DNA from: Ailurus styani
Lineage: Eukaryota; Chordata; Mammalia; Carnivora; Ailuridae
Assembly: GCA_002007465.1 (NCBI GenBank)
Contig: LNAC01000032.1
Span: 1,621,297-1,685,296 of the forward strand
Direction: 5' to 3'
DNA length: 64,000 bases
A program made the translations under genes and the position numbers. Position 1 is the first letter of the stretch. The number at the start of each line of letters is the position of its first letter. Positions 34,802-46,360 of this stretch are shown here, in pieces. The notes below the pieces were generated by a model. It saw only the letters and a list, made by a program, of their open reading frames with translations. It searched no databases and was not told where the DNA came from.

Positions 34802-35924
34802 TTCTTTTGTACTTTCTACATAGAAAATCATGTTATCTATGAACAAAACCAGTTTAATTTCTTCCTTCACTATCTACATACATTTTATTTCCTTTTCTTG
34901 TCTTATTGCATTGACTAATACTTCCAATATAATTCTGAAAAACAGTAGTGAGAGGAGATGCCCAGATTTTTTCCTGGTCTTAGTAGAAAAACTTTGAGTT
35001 TCTTACCATTAAGTATGATGTTTTCAGTAAGTTTGTTTGTAGATGTTTTTTATCAACTTTAGAGAGTTCCCCTCTGTGCCTAGTTTGCTGAGAATTTTCA
35101 TTATGAAAAGGTATTGGATTTTGTCAAATGCTTTCCTGCATCTATTTATATGATTGTCTGATTTTTCTTCTTTACCTGTTGATGTGATGGGTTACATTAA
35201 TTGATTCTCAAATGTTGAGCCTGTCTTTTATATCTGAGATAAATCTTACTTGGTTTTGGTGCTATGGTGTATAATTCTTTCTACACATTGTTAGATTCAA
35301 TTTGCTGATATTCTGTTGAGGATTTTTGCATCTATATTCACAAGAGATGTTTCTTCTTTTGTAATATCATTGTCTGATTCTGGTATTAAGATAATACTGA
35401 CCTCACAGAATGAATTAGGAAGTATTCCTTCCACTTCTATCTTCTGGAAGTTTGTAGAGAATTGGTATAATTTTTTCCTCAAATATTTAGTGGAATTCAC
35501 TGGTGAACCTACTGTCGCTTTCTGTTTGGGAAGGTTATTTATTAATTATTGATTCACTTTCTATAATAGATATAGACCCAGTGAGATTGAATGTTTCTTC
35601 TTGAGTAAGTTTTGGTAGTTGGGTCTTTCAAACAACTGGTCCATTCTATCTAGGTTACTAAATTTGTAGACCTCACTTTTTTCATAGTAATGTGTTTATT
35701 ATCATCCTTTTGTGTCCATGATAGTGGTAATGATGTCCCCTCTTCATTTCTGATGTTAATTTGTATCTTCCTTTTCTTAATAGTCTAGTAAGAGGCTTAT
35801 CAATTTTATTCATCTTTTCAAAGAATTAGCTTTTGGTTTTGTTGATTTTTTTCTATTGATTTCTTATTTTCAATTTTATTAATTTTTGTTATTATTATCA
35901 TTATTGTTTTAGTTGCATTTACCC

Positions 35925-36525
35925 CTGTGAGACTGAGGATTAGCTTCTAATATCCTGCAGTTTTCACTACTCCCTACATCTCCCTCATAGGGGCATTAAT
36001 TGCCATTTATTGTATCATTTACATAGTTATTGACTTTTTTGTTTTAATAGTAAAGAACAATTTTTTAAAGAACTCTCTCACTCCTCTCCCTTCACCTCTT
36101 CTACTCCAAATAAGGCTCACTATTTCTTTTCTTGTTGTTTTTTGTTTTTTAGAATTTTTATCATTGAAGTAATAGTTGATATACAATGTTATATTAGTTT
36201 CAGGTACAACGTACTGATTCAACAATTCTATATATTATGTGGTGCACAAAACAATAAGTATACTTACCATCTATCATCATGCAATATTGTTATAGTATTA
36301 GTGACTATATCTCTATGCTGTATTTTTCATCCCTGACTTATTTATTTTATAATTGGAAGTTTATGCCTCTTAATCACCTTCATCTATTTCATCTAAACCT
36401 TCACCCCCATTCTTCTAGCAAATTTGTTTTTTGTATTTATTAGATTGTTTCAGGGTCATTTTGTTTGTTCATTTCTTTTTAAGATTCCCCAGATAAGTGA
36501 AATCTTATGGTATTTTGATAAATTA
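35925..36525 (-). mobile_element. second LINE-1 3' end inserted in the L1M, with ~200 bp of other DNA
   Basis: 36150-36525 is an antisense L1 3' end ('tacaatgttatattagtttc', 'gactatatctctatgctgta'). 35925-36145 does not look like L1 and is absent from the host L1 order, which resumes at about 36530. The extra piece sits on the 3' side of the inserted L1, so it may be 3'-transduced sequence. I could not find a clean duplication. Confidence 0.55.
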
Positions 36526-36611
36526 TATTTTTAATTTCATTTTTTACAAAACATTTCATAATTTCTCTTGCAATTTTATCTTTGATCCATGTGTTATTAA
36601 GAAGTGTTCTT

Positions 36612-37035
36612 TTTTAAATTAAGACTTTTTTAGAGAGAAGTTTTAAGTTTATAATAAAATTGAAGGGAAGGCACAGAGATTTCCCATATACCTCCTGCTC
36701 CTACACATGCAGTCTCCCCCATATTCAACAACCCCCACCAGGTATATGTGTTCCAATTGATGAACCTTAATTGACACATCAAAATCACCCAATGTCCATA
36801 GTTTATATTATGGTTTACTCTTGGCATTGTACGTTCTATGAATTTGGTATACCACCATTATGGTATCATACAGGATAGTTTCACTGCCTTAAGAAACCTC
36901 AGTTCTCAGACTATTTATTCATCTCCCAACCCTCCCCACTCCATATTTTGGCAACCACTGATCTTTCTATTATTTCCATAATTTTGCCTTTCCCAAATGG
37001 TATATAGTTGAACCCATACAGTATAGAAGTATCTT
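36612..37035 (-). mobile_element. third LINE-1 3' UTR copy inserted in the L1M
   Basis: 'tagagagaagttttaagttt', 'gcacagagatttcccatata' and 'ccaattgatgaaccttaatt' repeat the same 3' UTR type seen at 32170-32560. It lies in the middle of ORF2. Flanks 'aagtgttcttttttaa' and 'aagtatcttttaa' are a plausible imperfect duplication. Confidence 0.7.
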
Positions 37036-37129
37036 TTAATGTTTAGGCATTTTGGGATTTTCTAGCTATCTTTCTGTTACTGATTTCTAGTATAATTCCA
37101 CTGCGGTCTGAGAGCAAACATTATATAAT

Positions 37130-37500
37130 TTCTATTTTTAAAAATGTATCAATAAACCAAAATGTGGTCTATCTTGGTGAATGTGTGCTTGAGAAGAATG
37201 TGTAATGTGCTATTGTTGGATAAAGTAGTTTATAGATGTCAGTTATATCCAGGTGATTGATGACATTGTTAAATTCAACCAGGTCCTTACTGATTTTCTT
37301 CCTTTTGGATCTGTCCATTTCTGATACAGAGGTGTTGAAGTCTCTAATTGTAATAGTGGATTCATCTGTTTTTCCTTGCAATTCTATCAGTTTTTGCTTG
37401 ATGTTATTTGATGCTCTTTTGCTAGGTGCACATACATTAAGGATTGTTATGTCTTCTTGGAATACTTCTCCCTTTATCATTGTGCAAAACTCACTTTACC
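37130..37500 (-). pseudogene. L1 ORF2 endonuclease-domain remnant
   Basis: The minus-strand frame 37169-37480 carries ITILNVCAPSKRASNNIKQK, then TITIRDFNTSVSEMDRSKRK, HLDITDIYKLLYPT and ends YTFFSSTHS. These are the ORF2 endonuclease landmarks (APN, GDFNT, DIYR, YTFFS). The catalytic GDFNT reads RDFNT here and the region is open at neither end, so it is inactive. Confidence 0.85.
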
Positions 37501-38305
37501 TCTGATAACTTTCCTTGCTCTGATGTCTGCTCTGTTTGAAATTTATATAGTTACTCTAGCTTTCTTTTGATTAGTGTTAACAAAGTATATCTTTCTCCAT
37601 CCATTTACTTTTAAGCTATGTGTCTTTTTATTTAAATGTGTTTCTTATAGGCAACATATAGATAAGTCTTGTTTTGTGATCCACTCTGTGTTTGACCCAA
37701 TCTCTGCCTTTTAATTGGTGTGTTTATTGAAATTTTTAAAAGTTGAATTAATAGCTACCATATCTGTTACTGTTTTCCTTTTGCTACTCTGTTTTTTTGT
37801 TCTTATTTTTGTCTGTCATACTTTTTGTTTTTTGTTTTCTGATTTGACTTAAGCATTTTATATGATTCCATTTTCTCTTCCTATTTAGCATATCAATTAT
37901 ACTTCTTTTCTTTTAAACTTCTTTTTAGTGGTTGCCTAAAATTTACAATATACATTTACAACTAATTTAAGTCCACTTTCAATTAACATTATGGTACTTC
38001 ATGGGTAGTGCAAATACCTTACAAAAACCACATAATCCTAATTTCTTTTTCCTATCCCTTGCATCTTTACTGTCATTTATTTCACTTATACATAAGTCTA
38101 ATAAGCATATATATACACATACACATAATCATATATAATTGAATATATTGTTTTATTTTGAATAAGCTGTTATCCATTAGATTAGAAATTAGAAAAATAA
38201 AAGTTTTTATCTTTCCTTCATTTTTTCCTTCTCTGATGCTCTTCCTTTTTTATGTATATCCAAGTTTATGAACTTAATTTTCCTTCGCTTTCTAGAACTT
38301 CTTTT

Positions 38306-38506
38306 TTTTTTTTTTAAAGATTTTATTTATTCATTTGACACAGAGAGATTACAAGTAGGCAAAGAGGCAGGCGGAGAGAGAGGAGAGAGGAGGAAGCAGG
38401 CTCTCTGCCGAGCAGAGAGCCTGACGTGGGCCTCGATCCCAGGACCCTGGGATCATGACCTGAGCCGAAGGCAGCGGCTTTAACCCACTGAGCCACCCAG
38501 GCGCCC
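38306..38506 (-). mobile_element. Can-SINE in the L1M (mustelid-type variant)
   Basis: 'aaagattttatttattcatt', 'gcaggctctctgccgagcag' and 'ttaacccactgagccaccca'. An exact 15-bp duplication 'tctagaacttctttt' lies at 38291-38305 and 38507-38521. This is likely one of the younger copies. Confidence 0.96.
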
Positions 38507-39017
38507 TCTAGAACTTCTTTTACCCTTTTTTACAGGGCAAGGCTACTGACAAAAATTCCCTTGATTTTTGTCTGTGAGAGTCCTTGTTCTCCATCACTTC
38601 TGAAGGGTAATTTCATAGAATACAGAATTCCCAACACTAAATATTTCACCCCACTTTCTTATAATTTGCATTGTTTCTGAGGAGAAGTGGGATATAATTA
38701 TTTGCTCATCTATAGATACAGTATTTCCCTCACACCCATTCCCCAACTTTTTCAAGATTTTTTCTTTATCTTTGATTTTTCTGAAGTTTGAATATAATAG
38801 GTAGAGGGGTTTTATTTGTCTTTGTCTTTTCTCTGTTTAGTGTTCCCTGGGCTTCCTAGATCTGTGGTTTGGTGTTTGACATTAATTTGAGGAAATATTC
38901 AGTATTTATTACTTTAAATATTGCTTCTTTTCCTGTCTTTCTTTCTTCTAGTATTCCGATTGGGCATGTTTTATACCTTTTGTAATTGTCCCATAGTTTT
39001 TAGATGTTCTGCCATTA

Positions 39018-39050
39018 ATTAATTAATAATTAGTTAATTAATTAATTCAA
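39018..39050. repeat. (TTAA)n short tandem repeat
   Basis: 'ttaattaattaataattagt' is followed by 'taattaattaatt' inside the L1 5' region. Confidence 0.85.
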
Positions 39051-39224
39051 ATTTTGCTTTTCAGCTTTGGTGTATCTAATGGCATATGCTCAAGCTCAAA
39101 GGTATTTTTTTGCTCAGCCATGTTTGGCTTGCTAATGAGCCCATCAAAGGCATTCTTCATTTCTGCTATAGCATTTTTGATCTCTAACATTTCTTTTTGA
39201 TTCTTTCTTAAAATTTCTCTCCCT

Positions 39225-39417
39225 GGGGCACCTGGGTGGCTCAGTCATTAAGCATCTGCCTTCAGCTCGGGTCATGATCTCAGGGTCCTGGGATCGAGCC
39301 CTGCATCAGGCTCCCTGCTCAGCGGGAAGCCTGCTTCTCCCTCTCCCACTTCCCCTGCTTGTGTTCCCTCTATCGCTGTGTCTCTATCTGTCAAATAAAT
39401 AAATAAAATCTTTAAAA
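39225..39417 (+). mobile_element. Can-SINE in the L1M
   Basis: Head 'ggggcacctgggtggctcag', body 'gatctcagggtcctgggatc' and tail 'caaataaataaataaaatct'. Flanks 'aaatttctctccct' and 'aaattttctgtctct' are a plausible diverged duplication. Confidence 0.93.
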
Positions 39418-40389
39418 AATTTTCTGTCTCTCTGATTATATTATCCATTCGTTCTTACGTGTTGTGTGTTTTTGCTGGTAAATTCCTTAGCATATTAATT
39501 ATAGTTTAAAAAAATTTCTTAGTCTGATAATTCCAACATTTCTGCCATATCTGACTCTGACTCTACTGCTTGCTCATTCTCTTGAAACTATGCTATTTGC
39601 CTTTTAGTATGCCTTGTAATTTTTTGTTGCAAGGTGGTCATGATGTTCTGGGATAAAGGAATTGTGGTAAATAGGCCTTTAGCAATATAGTGGTAAGGTG
39701 TGGGGGGAGGAGAAGCATTCCAAAGTCCTATGATTAGGTCTCAGTCTTTTGGTGAGCCTCTGCTCTGAACTATGAATTTTATCAATGCTTCTGAGATTTT
39801 TTTCCCCTCTCTAAGGTGTGGCAGGATGGTTAAAGCAGGCTGCACTGGGGTATTCCCTCCAACTCATGCCAGTTAGGTCCTGATATAAACTCAACAGATT
39901 TTGGTCTGGTAAATGATTTCTCCTGAGGACAGGTCTTTTTTAAGAACAAAATTCTCTGGCATATTTAAAAATGGTTCCTTTTCTCTCCCCCTGCCAGAGG
40001 CATGAGAGGATCTCCTAGAGGTAAAACTCACAGAAGTATGCGCTCCCCCATATGACTGGGTCCCTCTGGAGTTTTTAATTCTCAGGCTTGTCCACACTGA
40101 GCCTCCAGCAATTCATCAATTACAGTTTAGATTTTTCCACCCTGGCATTAGTTCCGGTAGAGGTTTCTGCTTGTGGGGTCCTGCTTTGGTAAGTTCTGAA
40201 AGCTGTGATTCTCTGTATCTGCCTGTCTATCCTTCCAATTTTGGGGGCAGCAGTTTACCCAGTGACCTCACTTCTCTGAAAGATTTAAGAAGAGTTGTTC
40301 TTTGGTTTGTTGAGCTTTTTACTTGTTGTTAGGACAGAGGGATGACTTCTAGGCTCCTTGTATGCTAAACTGGAAACTGGAAATTACTT

Positions 40390-40503
40390 ATGTTTCTTGA
40401 AAGCACAAATTATGTCTAATTCATGTTTATATTCCTCTTATGTAACTGTTGCAGTGCCTCCTACATAGCTGATTTTCAATAAATGTTTTCAAATGATTGA
40501 CAG
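40390..40503 (+). mobile_element. L2 LINE terminus
   Basis: 'gcacaaattatgtctaattc', 'gcagtgcctcctacatagct' and 'tcaataaatgttttcaaatg' match the L2 end order (gggcagggaccatgtctt ... acagtgcctggcacatag ... tcaataaatgtttg). Confidence 0.65.
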
Positions 40504-41149
40504 TATGTCCACACTTTTGTGATTATTTCTATGATCTGTTTCTACTGTTGAAATTCTGTTTCTGTTGTTTTTTCTTTCCCCCTCTCTCGTTAAAGTGTGA
40601 TGCACTCATTATTGTGTGTCTGGACACTGAATCTACAACAATTGAAATATGTAACTGAAATTTGTTGGAGCTTCAATCAGGGAAACTATATCTTGTCTGT
40701 TTTATATGTAACCCAAAGGTTACATTGCCTAAGAGGCATGATAAACAGTGGAGTGTTTCAGGCGCACTGTTGAGACATCACCTTGGCAGCAGCTTTTCCA
40801 CATCTTATACTCCTTTTGTAGATCTAAGCAATGCTGCTTCTCACACTGATACATGAGGAGCTAGAATTCAGGAACTGTTGACTCTTGATGAGCTGTCCTT
40901 ACTCTGGTCTCAGTAGATGGATTAGGTAGGAAAAGGCACAGTTTTTTTTATTGCCTTATACTTTAGCCTTCTCCTACTAGACGCTCCTCACATCTCCACA
41001 TAACTTTCTAAGATTTTTATCAACTTTACCCAAGGAATGGGAATGACTGATAGAAGTTAGAACATAGAGGAAGATAGATATAAAACTGATGTTATGACTC
41101 TTTTCTCTAGTTGAAATTAAAAGAGCTAAAAAAAATTAAGCCCTGTCTA
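40504..41149. other. unassigned sequence
   Basis: Nothing recognised. Confidence 0.35.
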
Positions 41150-41159
41150 TTTCATTTGC

Positions 41160-41422
41160 ATTTTCTCCCTCCCTCCCTCCCTCTCTNNNNNNNNNNNNNN
41201 NNNNNNNNNNNNNNNNNNNNNNNNNNNNNNNNNNNNNNNNNNNNNNNNNNNNNNNNNNNNNNNNNNNNNNNNNNNNNNNNNNNNNNNNNNNNNNNNNNNN
41301 NNNNNNNNNNNNNNNNNNNNNNNNNNNNNNNNNNNNNNNNNNNNNNNNNNNNNNNNNNNNNNNNNNNNNNNNNNNNNNNNNNNNNNNNNNNNNNTTTTTT
41401 CTTTCTTCCTTCCTTCCTTCCT

Positions 41423-41493
<71 letters not shown>

Positions 41494-41562
41494 CTCTCTT
41501 GCTCTCCTTCCTTCCTTCTTCCTTCCTTCCTTCCCTACTTCCTTCCTTCTTTCCCTACTTCC
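41160..41562. repeat. pyrimidine microsatellite containing a 208-base assembly gap
   Basis: (CCCT)n runs up to 41186. Ns occupy 41187-41394. The right side is (CTTT)n then (CCTT)n from 41395 to ~41562. The gap lies entirely inside the repeat, so its length is probably unreliable. The frame running through it (41111-41602) is a repeat translation with unknown residues. Confidence 0.97.
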
Positions 41563-42959
41563 TTTTCTAGCTTTACTCTGTGACTTGAAGTCTACCCTTT
41601 GACTTTTGACAAAATCCTACATTTTGACTTTCTGTCTGTCCCCACCCAATCCCATCCCATAGAGTTTGGACCCCTTAGAATTCATTTTCCTTTCTATACA
41701 AGAAAGTAGTTAAGATGCATGAATCCTACACCAGTTCCCACAGCCTGAAATATTCAATTCGGCATGAGAGAGGGAATGTTAGGTGAAGTGGTGAAGCCCT
41801 AGCAGAAAGGTCTAGGTGGGTTTTTTAAATTCAATTCTGTATACTTTCTAGGTCTCCTTGGCAACACAAAGTATTGCTCTGCCCCTTTATTCTTCGTTAG
41901 AGTCAAGTGGACAATTATTGGATCAAACACACACACACACACACATATCCACACATACCCACAGACAGGGACACCATTTCCCAAATGTAAAAGTGATTTT
42001 GATTGAAGAGCAGTAGTGATCCATACTGAACAAATGTATTTCCCTTAATATAATCTAAATTGCAGATTTCCATGCTCACAACCCTCCTCCTATCATTTTG
42101 TACTCAGAGGTCAATATTGCATAAGGAATTGGTCCATTGTCATGTTCTTTTAAAAATAATAGTCTTATGGATTACCTGCCATTTCATGTCTGCTCCCTGG
42201 CTCTCTTGGCATGGTCTCATAATTACTCTTTTCTGTAGCTTATGCCATTTCAAATTCTGAGTTAACATGTTACGAACACTAATTGCTGGAAGTGGAAAGG
42301 AGAAAAATAAGATTTTTTTTCCTGTTCACATAAATCCCCCAGAAGTAGGGGTGGGGGGTATTCTTCAGTTGCTGTTTAAAATCTACTGCATAAGATGATT
42401 TATGAGAAACTTTCTGATATATAATTTTATGATTCCAAGTAATATTACAAGAATGCTATACCTTATTTTAACTTTTATTTAAACATATGAATTTAATTTT
42501 GGACCAAAACCATTTCAGTGCATTTTGTTTCTGTTTTATAAGTACTTCATTGGATGCCTGTATTCATAAATTTTTAATAATACCCTGCTTCCTACTGTTC
42601 TAGCAATTAGTGGTTTAGCTGTCTAATTTGACTGCAGTTTGATTTTTGCCTTAACAAATACTTTATTGAAACCATTTTTCACTCTGCTGGTAATTTTCTT
42701 ATGCCTTAAATATATAGCCGCTCCTTTCTTCAGAAGACCAAAACATTGGGTGGTCCTGATGATGTAGTACTACCACAATTTAAATTCAAGAATAATTTTA
42801 GCATCCAGATTGCCACTTTTATTTGCTACTAGTACTGCACTTGCCTTGTGAAAAGAAAAGACCCTATTATCTAGCATTGGCAACCTCACACCCGAATACC
42901 TGCCAAAAATGAAATTCCTATGTGTCATATTCATATTTTTGGTAAATGTGTTTGAATCC
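41563..42959. other. unassigned sequence with a short (AC)n repeat
   Basis: (AC)n at 41926-41946 ('acacacacacacacacaca'). Nothing else recognised. The 103-codon minus-strand frame at 42770-43081 partly overlaps an L2 relic. Confidence 0.35.
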
Positions 42960-43350
42960 TGTGCTCTAGCCTGAGGTATTTCGAGTTTCCCGGGTGCAGA
43001 CTGCTTCTTCACAACTTTTGCACACTGCTCCCTTAGCCTAGATGTCACATTCCACCTCTCAGACTCACTCTCCATCACCATCTACCTGGATAAATCCTTG
43101 TCTTTCAGAACTTAGCTCAGATGTCATATCCTTTAGGTAGCCTTTTTTGATTCTACTCTCTCCTTCAAGTCTGGATTGAATGTTTGTCCTATATTCAGAC
43201 TTACACATAATTATCATCTTTGCAAGTATATAGTTTTATAAATCTGTATCCTTAATTGTGAACCTGTTGATCTTGGGGCTATGCCATTTATCTCCATATT
43301 GCCAGTACATAGTATTTGGACAAATAATGTTAAACGAATGGATATGAATA
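42960..43350 (+). mobile_element. L2 LINE 3' region
   Basis: 'gaacttagctcagatgtcat', 'atcctttaggtagccttttt', 'cttggggctatgccatttat' and 'ccagtacatagtatttggac' show the L2 3' order (cagctcaaatgtcacctcc ... gggcagggacc ... cctggcacatagtagg). Confidence 0.6.
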
Positions 43351-43539
43351 TGACCTGTAGATACTTATTTGAATATTCATTCTGGTTTTTCTATTATATT
43401 TGGATGATGTATGTAGAACTTACTGTTATACCAGTTTGCTCACAGATTTTATAGGAAAGTTTTTTTATTAATATATTTTGATTTTATTCTAAAACTATTA
43501 TCATTGTTGCTGTTACTTTTATTTTTTGTGAAGAATGGA

Positions 43540-43790
43540 AATTTACAATTATTGAACATCTATTGTAGCTAGACCTTGTACTAGGTGCTTAGTATATCTT
43601 CTCATTTAATGCCCATTATGATTCTTTAAGATTGCTGTTTATCATCTTCTTTATACAATTGAGAAACTAGACACTACGGATTAGTAAGTAATTTGCCCCA
43701 TTGCATGTCTTCTAAGTGGCAGAGCTAGGATTTGAATTCTAGGTCTATTATTTAGAGCTCCTACTTTTTATTCTGTGTATATATTTAGTA
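43540..43790 (-). mobile_element. MIR SINE, antisense
   Basis: 'gaacatctattgtagctaga', 'gtgcttagtatatcttctca', 'gagaaactagacactacgga' and 'gcagagctaggatttgaatt' reproduce the antisense MIR. Confidence 0.8.
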
Positions 43791-44443
43791 TTTATTTAGA
43801 TGTATTTGGAATGCCTAGGAAATGCTTATGAAAGGTTACTGTAAGAACATTTTCATTTATGGAAATAACATTAAAGGAGTGATTCATAGAATAGTTAGTT
43901 CTGTCACCAACACTTCTGTAAGGCCCAATTTACCATGAGTTTTAAATATGTTTGGCTTTAAACATATCCATTAAACAACAATAAAGTGAGCATTTTCAAA
44001 ACTGTATTGGTACAGGGTCTCCTAGATACTTTGAGAATTACAGCAAATTAATAATAACACTTAAACTAAAACCAAAATTGCATTTGTTATCACACACACA
44101 CAAAATCCATACACACTAAACCATCAAGACAGAATTTTGTGTTAAAAAAATCTCTTGTGTTATTAGAGGATCACTTTGGAATTCCCTAAAAATGTGATAT
44201 TGCAGGTCTGCACAGTGTCCAGGATACAGGGTCTGGTTTACACATTTGTGACAAATCTCTTCCCAAAGCTGCAAAACAATTTGTTTCTGTCATCAGGGGG
44301 TTAAAGAAGCAGTTTTCTTCCTGTGCTGTGGGAGACTTTTTTTTTTTTTTTCCCTAAGAGATCAGGGAAATACATCAGAAGACGAGATTATTCACATTTG
44401 CCCCAGTGCTACTAAAACAGTTGTTTGTTTTTCATCTCTCCAG
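43791..44443. other. unassigned sequence
   Basis: Nothing recognised, except a T16 run at 44338-44353 and the acceptor-like end described in the next entry. Confidence 0.35.
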
Positions 44444-44632
44444 TGTGGAAGCCTTTCCTATTCTTCACTTATCAAAGAAATTGAAGAACTGCTCCTATGT
44501 ACTGCTACCACTGCTGACTCAGTTCTTTGGTTTTCTCCATATCAATCAGATTTTAACTTGACCGTACAGGGGTCTTTAGTTCAAAGCTCAGCTGAATTTG
44601 GTGGTCCTTCTTTGTGGACATTTGCCAATTTT
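44444..44632 (+). other. candidate exon-like block (unproven)
   Basis: A strong acceptor precedes it: branchpoint-like 'tactaaaac', then 'gtttgtttttcatctctccag'-like pyrimidines ending at 44443. A donor-like 'gtaagact' begins at 44633. The enclosed 189 bp are exactly 63 codons without a stop, starting CGSLSYSSLIKEIEELLLC and ending SLWTFANF. The frame is open from about 44354 to the TAA near 44703. The donor lacks the usual G at -1. No protein family is recognised. It could be a conserved non-coding element, a lncRNA exon or chance. Confidence 0.2.
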
Positions 44633-44703
44633 GTAAGACTGCTAGAGAGTTCAACAGACTTTTGCATTCTTGGCAAGATTCCACCTCTAAGAGATCTGGG
44701 ATA

Positions 44704-44997
44704 AGAACAGAAAAAACGTTACATAGAGAATAGAAAAACCTTTGTGGAAGTGGTGGAATAGTTTATATCATACACTTACTCATTTTTCTTTGCTCTGTAA
44801 TAATGGGAATTTTTCAGGTTACATGCATAAAGTATACATTCTTTGGAATGACTCATTTTTCTTTCCTTTTTTGAAGATAAGCTTTCTTAATAGGAAATAT
44901 TTGTATATTAGTTATACTTAAAATTTGATATGGACCGAGGAAGGATAGTCCAGGGATAAAGAATAAAATTTGCCTTTTTATAGGTATCATAGCAAGA
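44704..44997. other. unassigned sequence
   Basis: Nothing recognised. Confidence 0.35.
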
Positions 44998-45017
44998 CAG
45001 AAATATTCATTTTTTGG

Positions 45018-45040
45018 TTTTTAAAAGATTTTATTTATTT

Positions 45041-45082
<42 letters not shown>

Positions 45083-45220
45083 ACAAACAGGGGCAGTGGG
45101 AGAGAAAGAAGCAGACTCTCCACTGAGCAGGGAGCCCCACATGGGGCTCCATCCCAGGACCCTGAGATCATGACCTAAGCTGAAAGCAGATGTTTAATGA
45201 ACTGAGCCACCCAGGTGCCC
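45018..45220 (-). mobile_element. Can-SINE with (GA)n array, antisense
   Basis: Tail 'aaaagattttatttatttat', a pure (GA)n array at 45045-45080 and the head 'ctgagccacccaggtgcccc'. The duplication 'cagaaatatt' lies at 44998-45007 and 45221-45230, extended imperfectly. Confidence 0.95.
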
Positions 45221-45230
45221 CAGAAATATT

Positions 45231-45510
45231 AGTTTTTATAATTTATTCATCCATTTAGGTAACTTTTGAAGGCATCAAGTAAGAAAAAAATTCTTAAAAC
45301 TTCATAATTAAATTTATTAATAGTAATAATAAGAATTTTACTGAATATTTAATATTTATAAGTAGAAACTATTGTCAGTATTTGCATGTATTATTTTATT
45401 TAATCTTCAAAAGAGTCCTCTGAAGATGAGTTAAACTTTTATTTATTTTTTACAGAAGAGGAAAATGACACAGAAATTAAGAAACTTTTCTATATTCACA
45501 CAGCATTTCA
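45231..45510 (-). mobile_element. MIR SINE, antisense (diverged)
   Basis: From about 45315: 'actgaatatttaatatttat', 'catgtattattttatttaat', 'agaagaggaaaatgacacag' and 'ttcacacagcatttcaagtc' follow the antisense MIR. The first ~85 bp are unassigned. Confidence 0.6.
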
Positions 45511-45514
45511 AGTC

Positions 45515-46130
45515 AGTATGCTTTTGATAACAAGTGAAAGAAACCAAAACAATAAGGACATTTATTATTTTACCTAACAAGAAGAAGTCTAAAGGTAGTT
45601 GTGCTCTAGGGTTGATTAATTCAGTGACATCACTGAAAACCTATTTTCTTTTCATCTTTCTATTTTGCTGTCTTTAGCAAATTGTCTTGTCTGCCCATAC
45701 CAGCTGTCCTCTTAGGTGGTTGCCATGTTTTCAGACATCATGGACAGAAAACTTTGTAACCAGACAGAAAAAAAAAAGGAAAAGTCATTTTCTGAACAAA
45801 GTCCTTTCTGAATAAAAGTCCTCTTCTTAATAAAGAGGAATCCCTTGCCAGAAACTCCACAGGCAGTTTTCTACTGGTGTCTCATTGGCCAGAATCACAC
45901 CATATACTCAGGTTTAAGCCAATTACCAGGAAAGGAGAAAACCACCACCAAACTGGCTTAATCCAATAAAGATCCAGTCCCTGGAGAAGGAGAGGAGCTC
46001 AACCTGTCCTAAAAATAGACTCTTAGAAGGTGAACAAAATGGAACTTTTCTTAACAAGGAAAATTGGGGGTGATGGGGAGCATATGGCTGCTGGAGGGGT
46101 GACCAGTGATGTCTGCCACATATAGTTAAT
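45515..46130. repeat. ancient interspersed repeat, family not assigned
   Basis: 'gataacaagtgaaagaaacc', 'ggacatttattattttacct', 'ccagaaactccacaggcagt', 'ctcattggccagaatcacac' and 'ggcttaatccaataaagatc' correspond to a sequence order I know as repeated across mammalian genomes. I cannot name the family reliably. Confidence 0.4.
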
Positions 46131-46346
46131 GAGTTGTGGCCTGAGATTCAACTCTGGCAGTTTGTGTCTTCTTAGCCTTAGCTTGCTTTGGAAAGTTTGA
46201 GGTTAGGCTCTAATGAAGCTTTCTCTAATCTTTTATAAAAATCATATATTCTAAAAAACAAGTGTGTAATTTTCAAACAAAAAAGAATTTAGGTTATAGA
46301 AAATTCATTCCACAATTCACCATATTTGCTATGAAGAGATAAGCTT
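46131..46346. other. unassigned sequence
   Basis: Nothing recognised. Confidence 0.35.
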
Positions 46347-46360
46347 TAGCTTGGAAAAGA

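Larger units (their letters stand above)
32170..40385 (-). mobile_element. near full-length old LINE-1 (L1M), antisense, with several insertions
   Basis: The 3' UTR begins at 32170 ('cttagagcagtttttggttc', 'gcaattgatggagctacact'). ORF2 antisense follows from about 33000 to 37800. Then comes the ORF1/5' region with the recognisable strings 'ctagatctgtggtttggtg', 'gagcccatcaaaggcattct', 'ttttagtatgccttgtaatt' and, at the 5' end, 'ttgttaggacagagggatga'. The element spans ~8.2 kb including later insertions: SINEs at 33205, 34408, 38306 and 39225, and L1 pieces at 36150 and 36612. All frames are broken. Confidence 0.85.

Noticed and set aside
41111..41602. 163-residue frame through the gap
   Set aside because: It consists of unknown residues from Ns and repetitive PSFLSFF translations of a pyrimidine microsatellite.
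42770..43081. 103-codon minus-strand frame
   Set aside because: It partly overlaps an L2 relic in the opposite orientation and has no recognisable domain.
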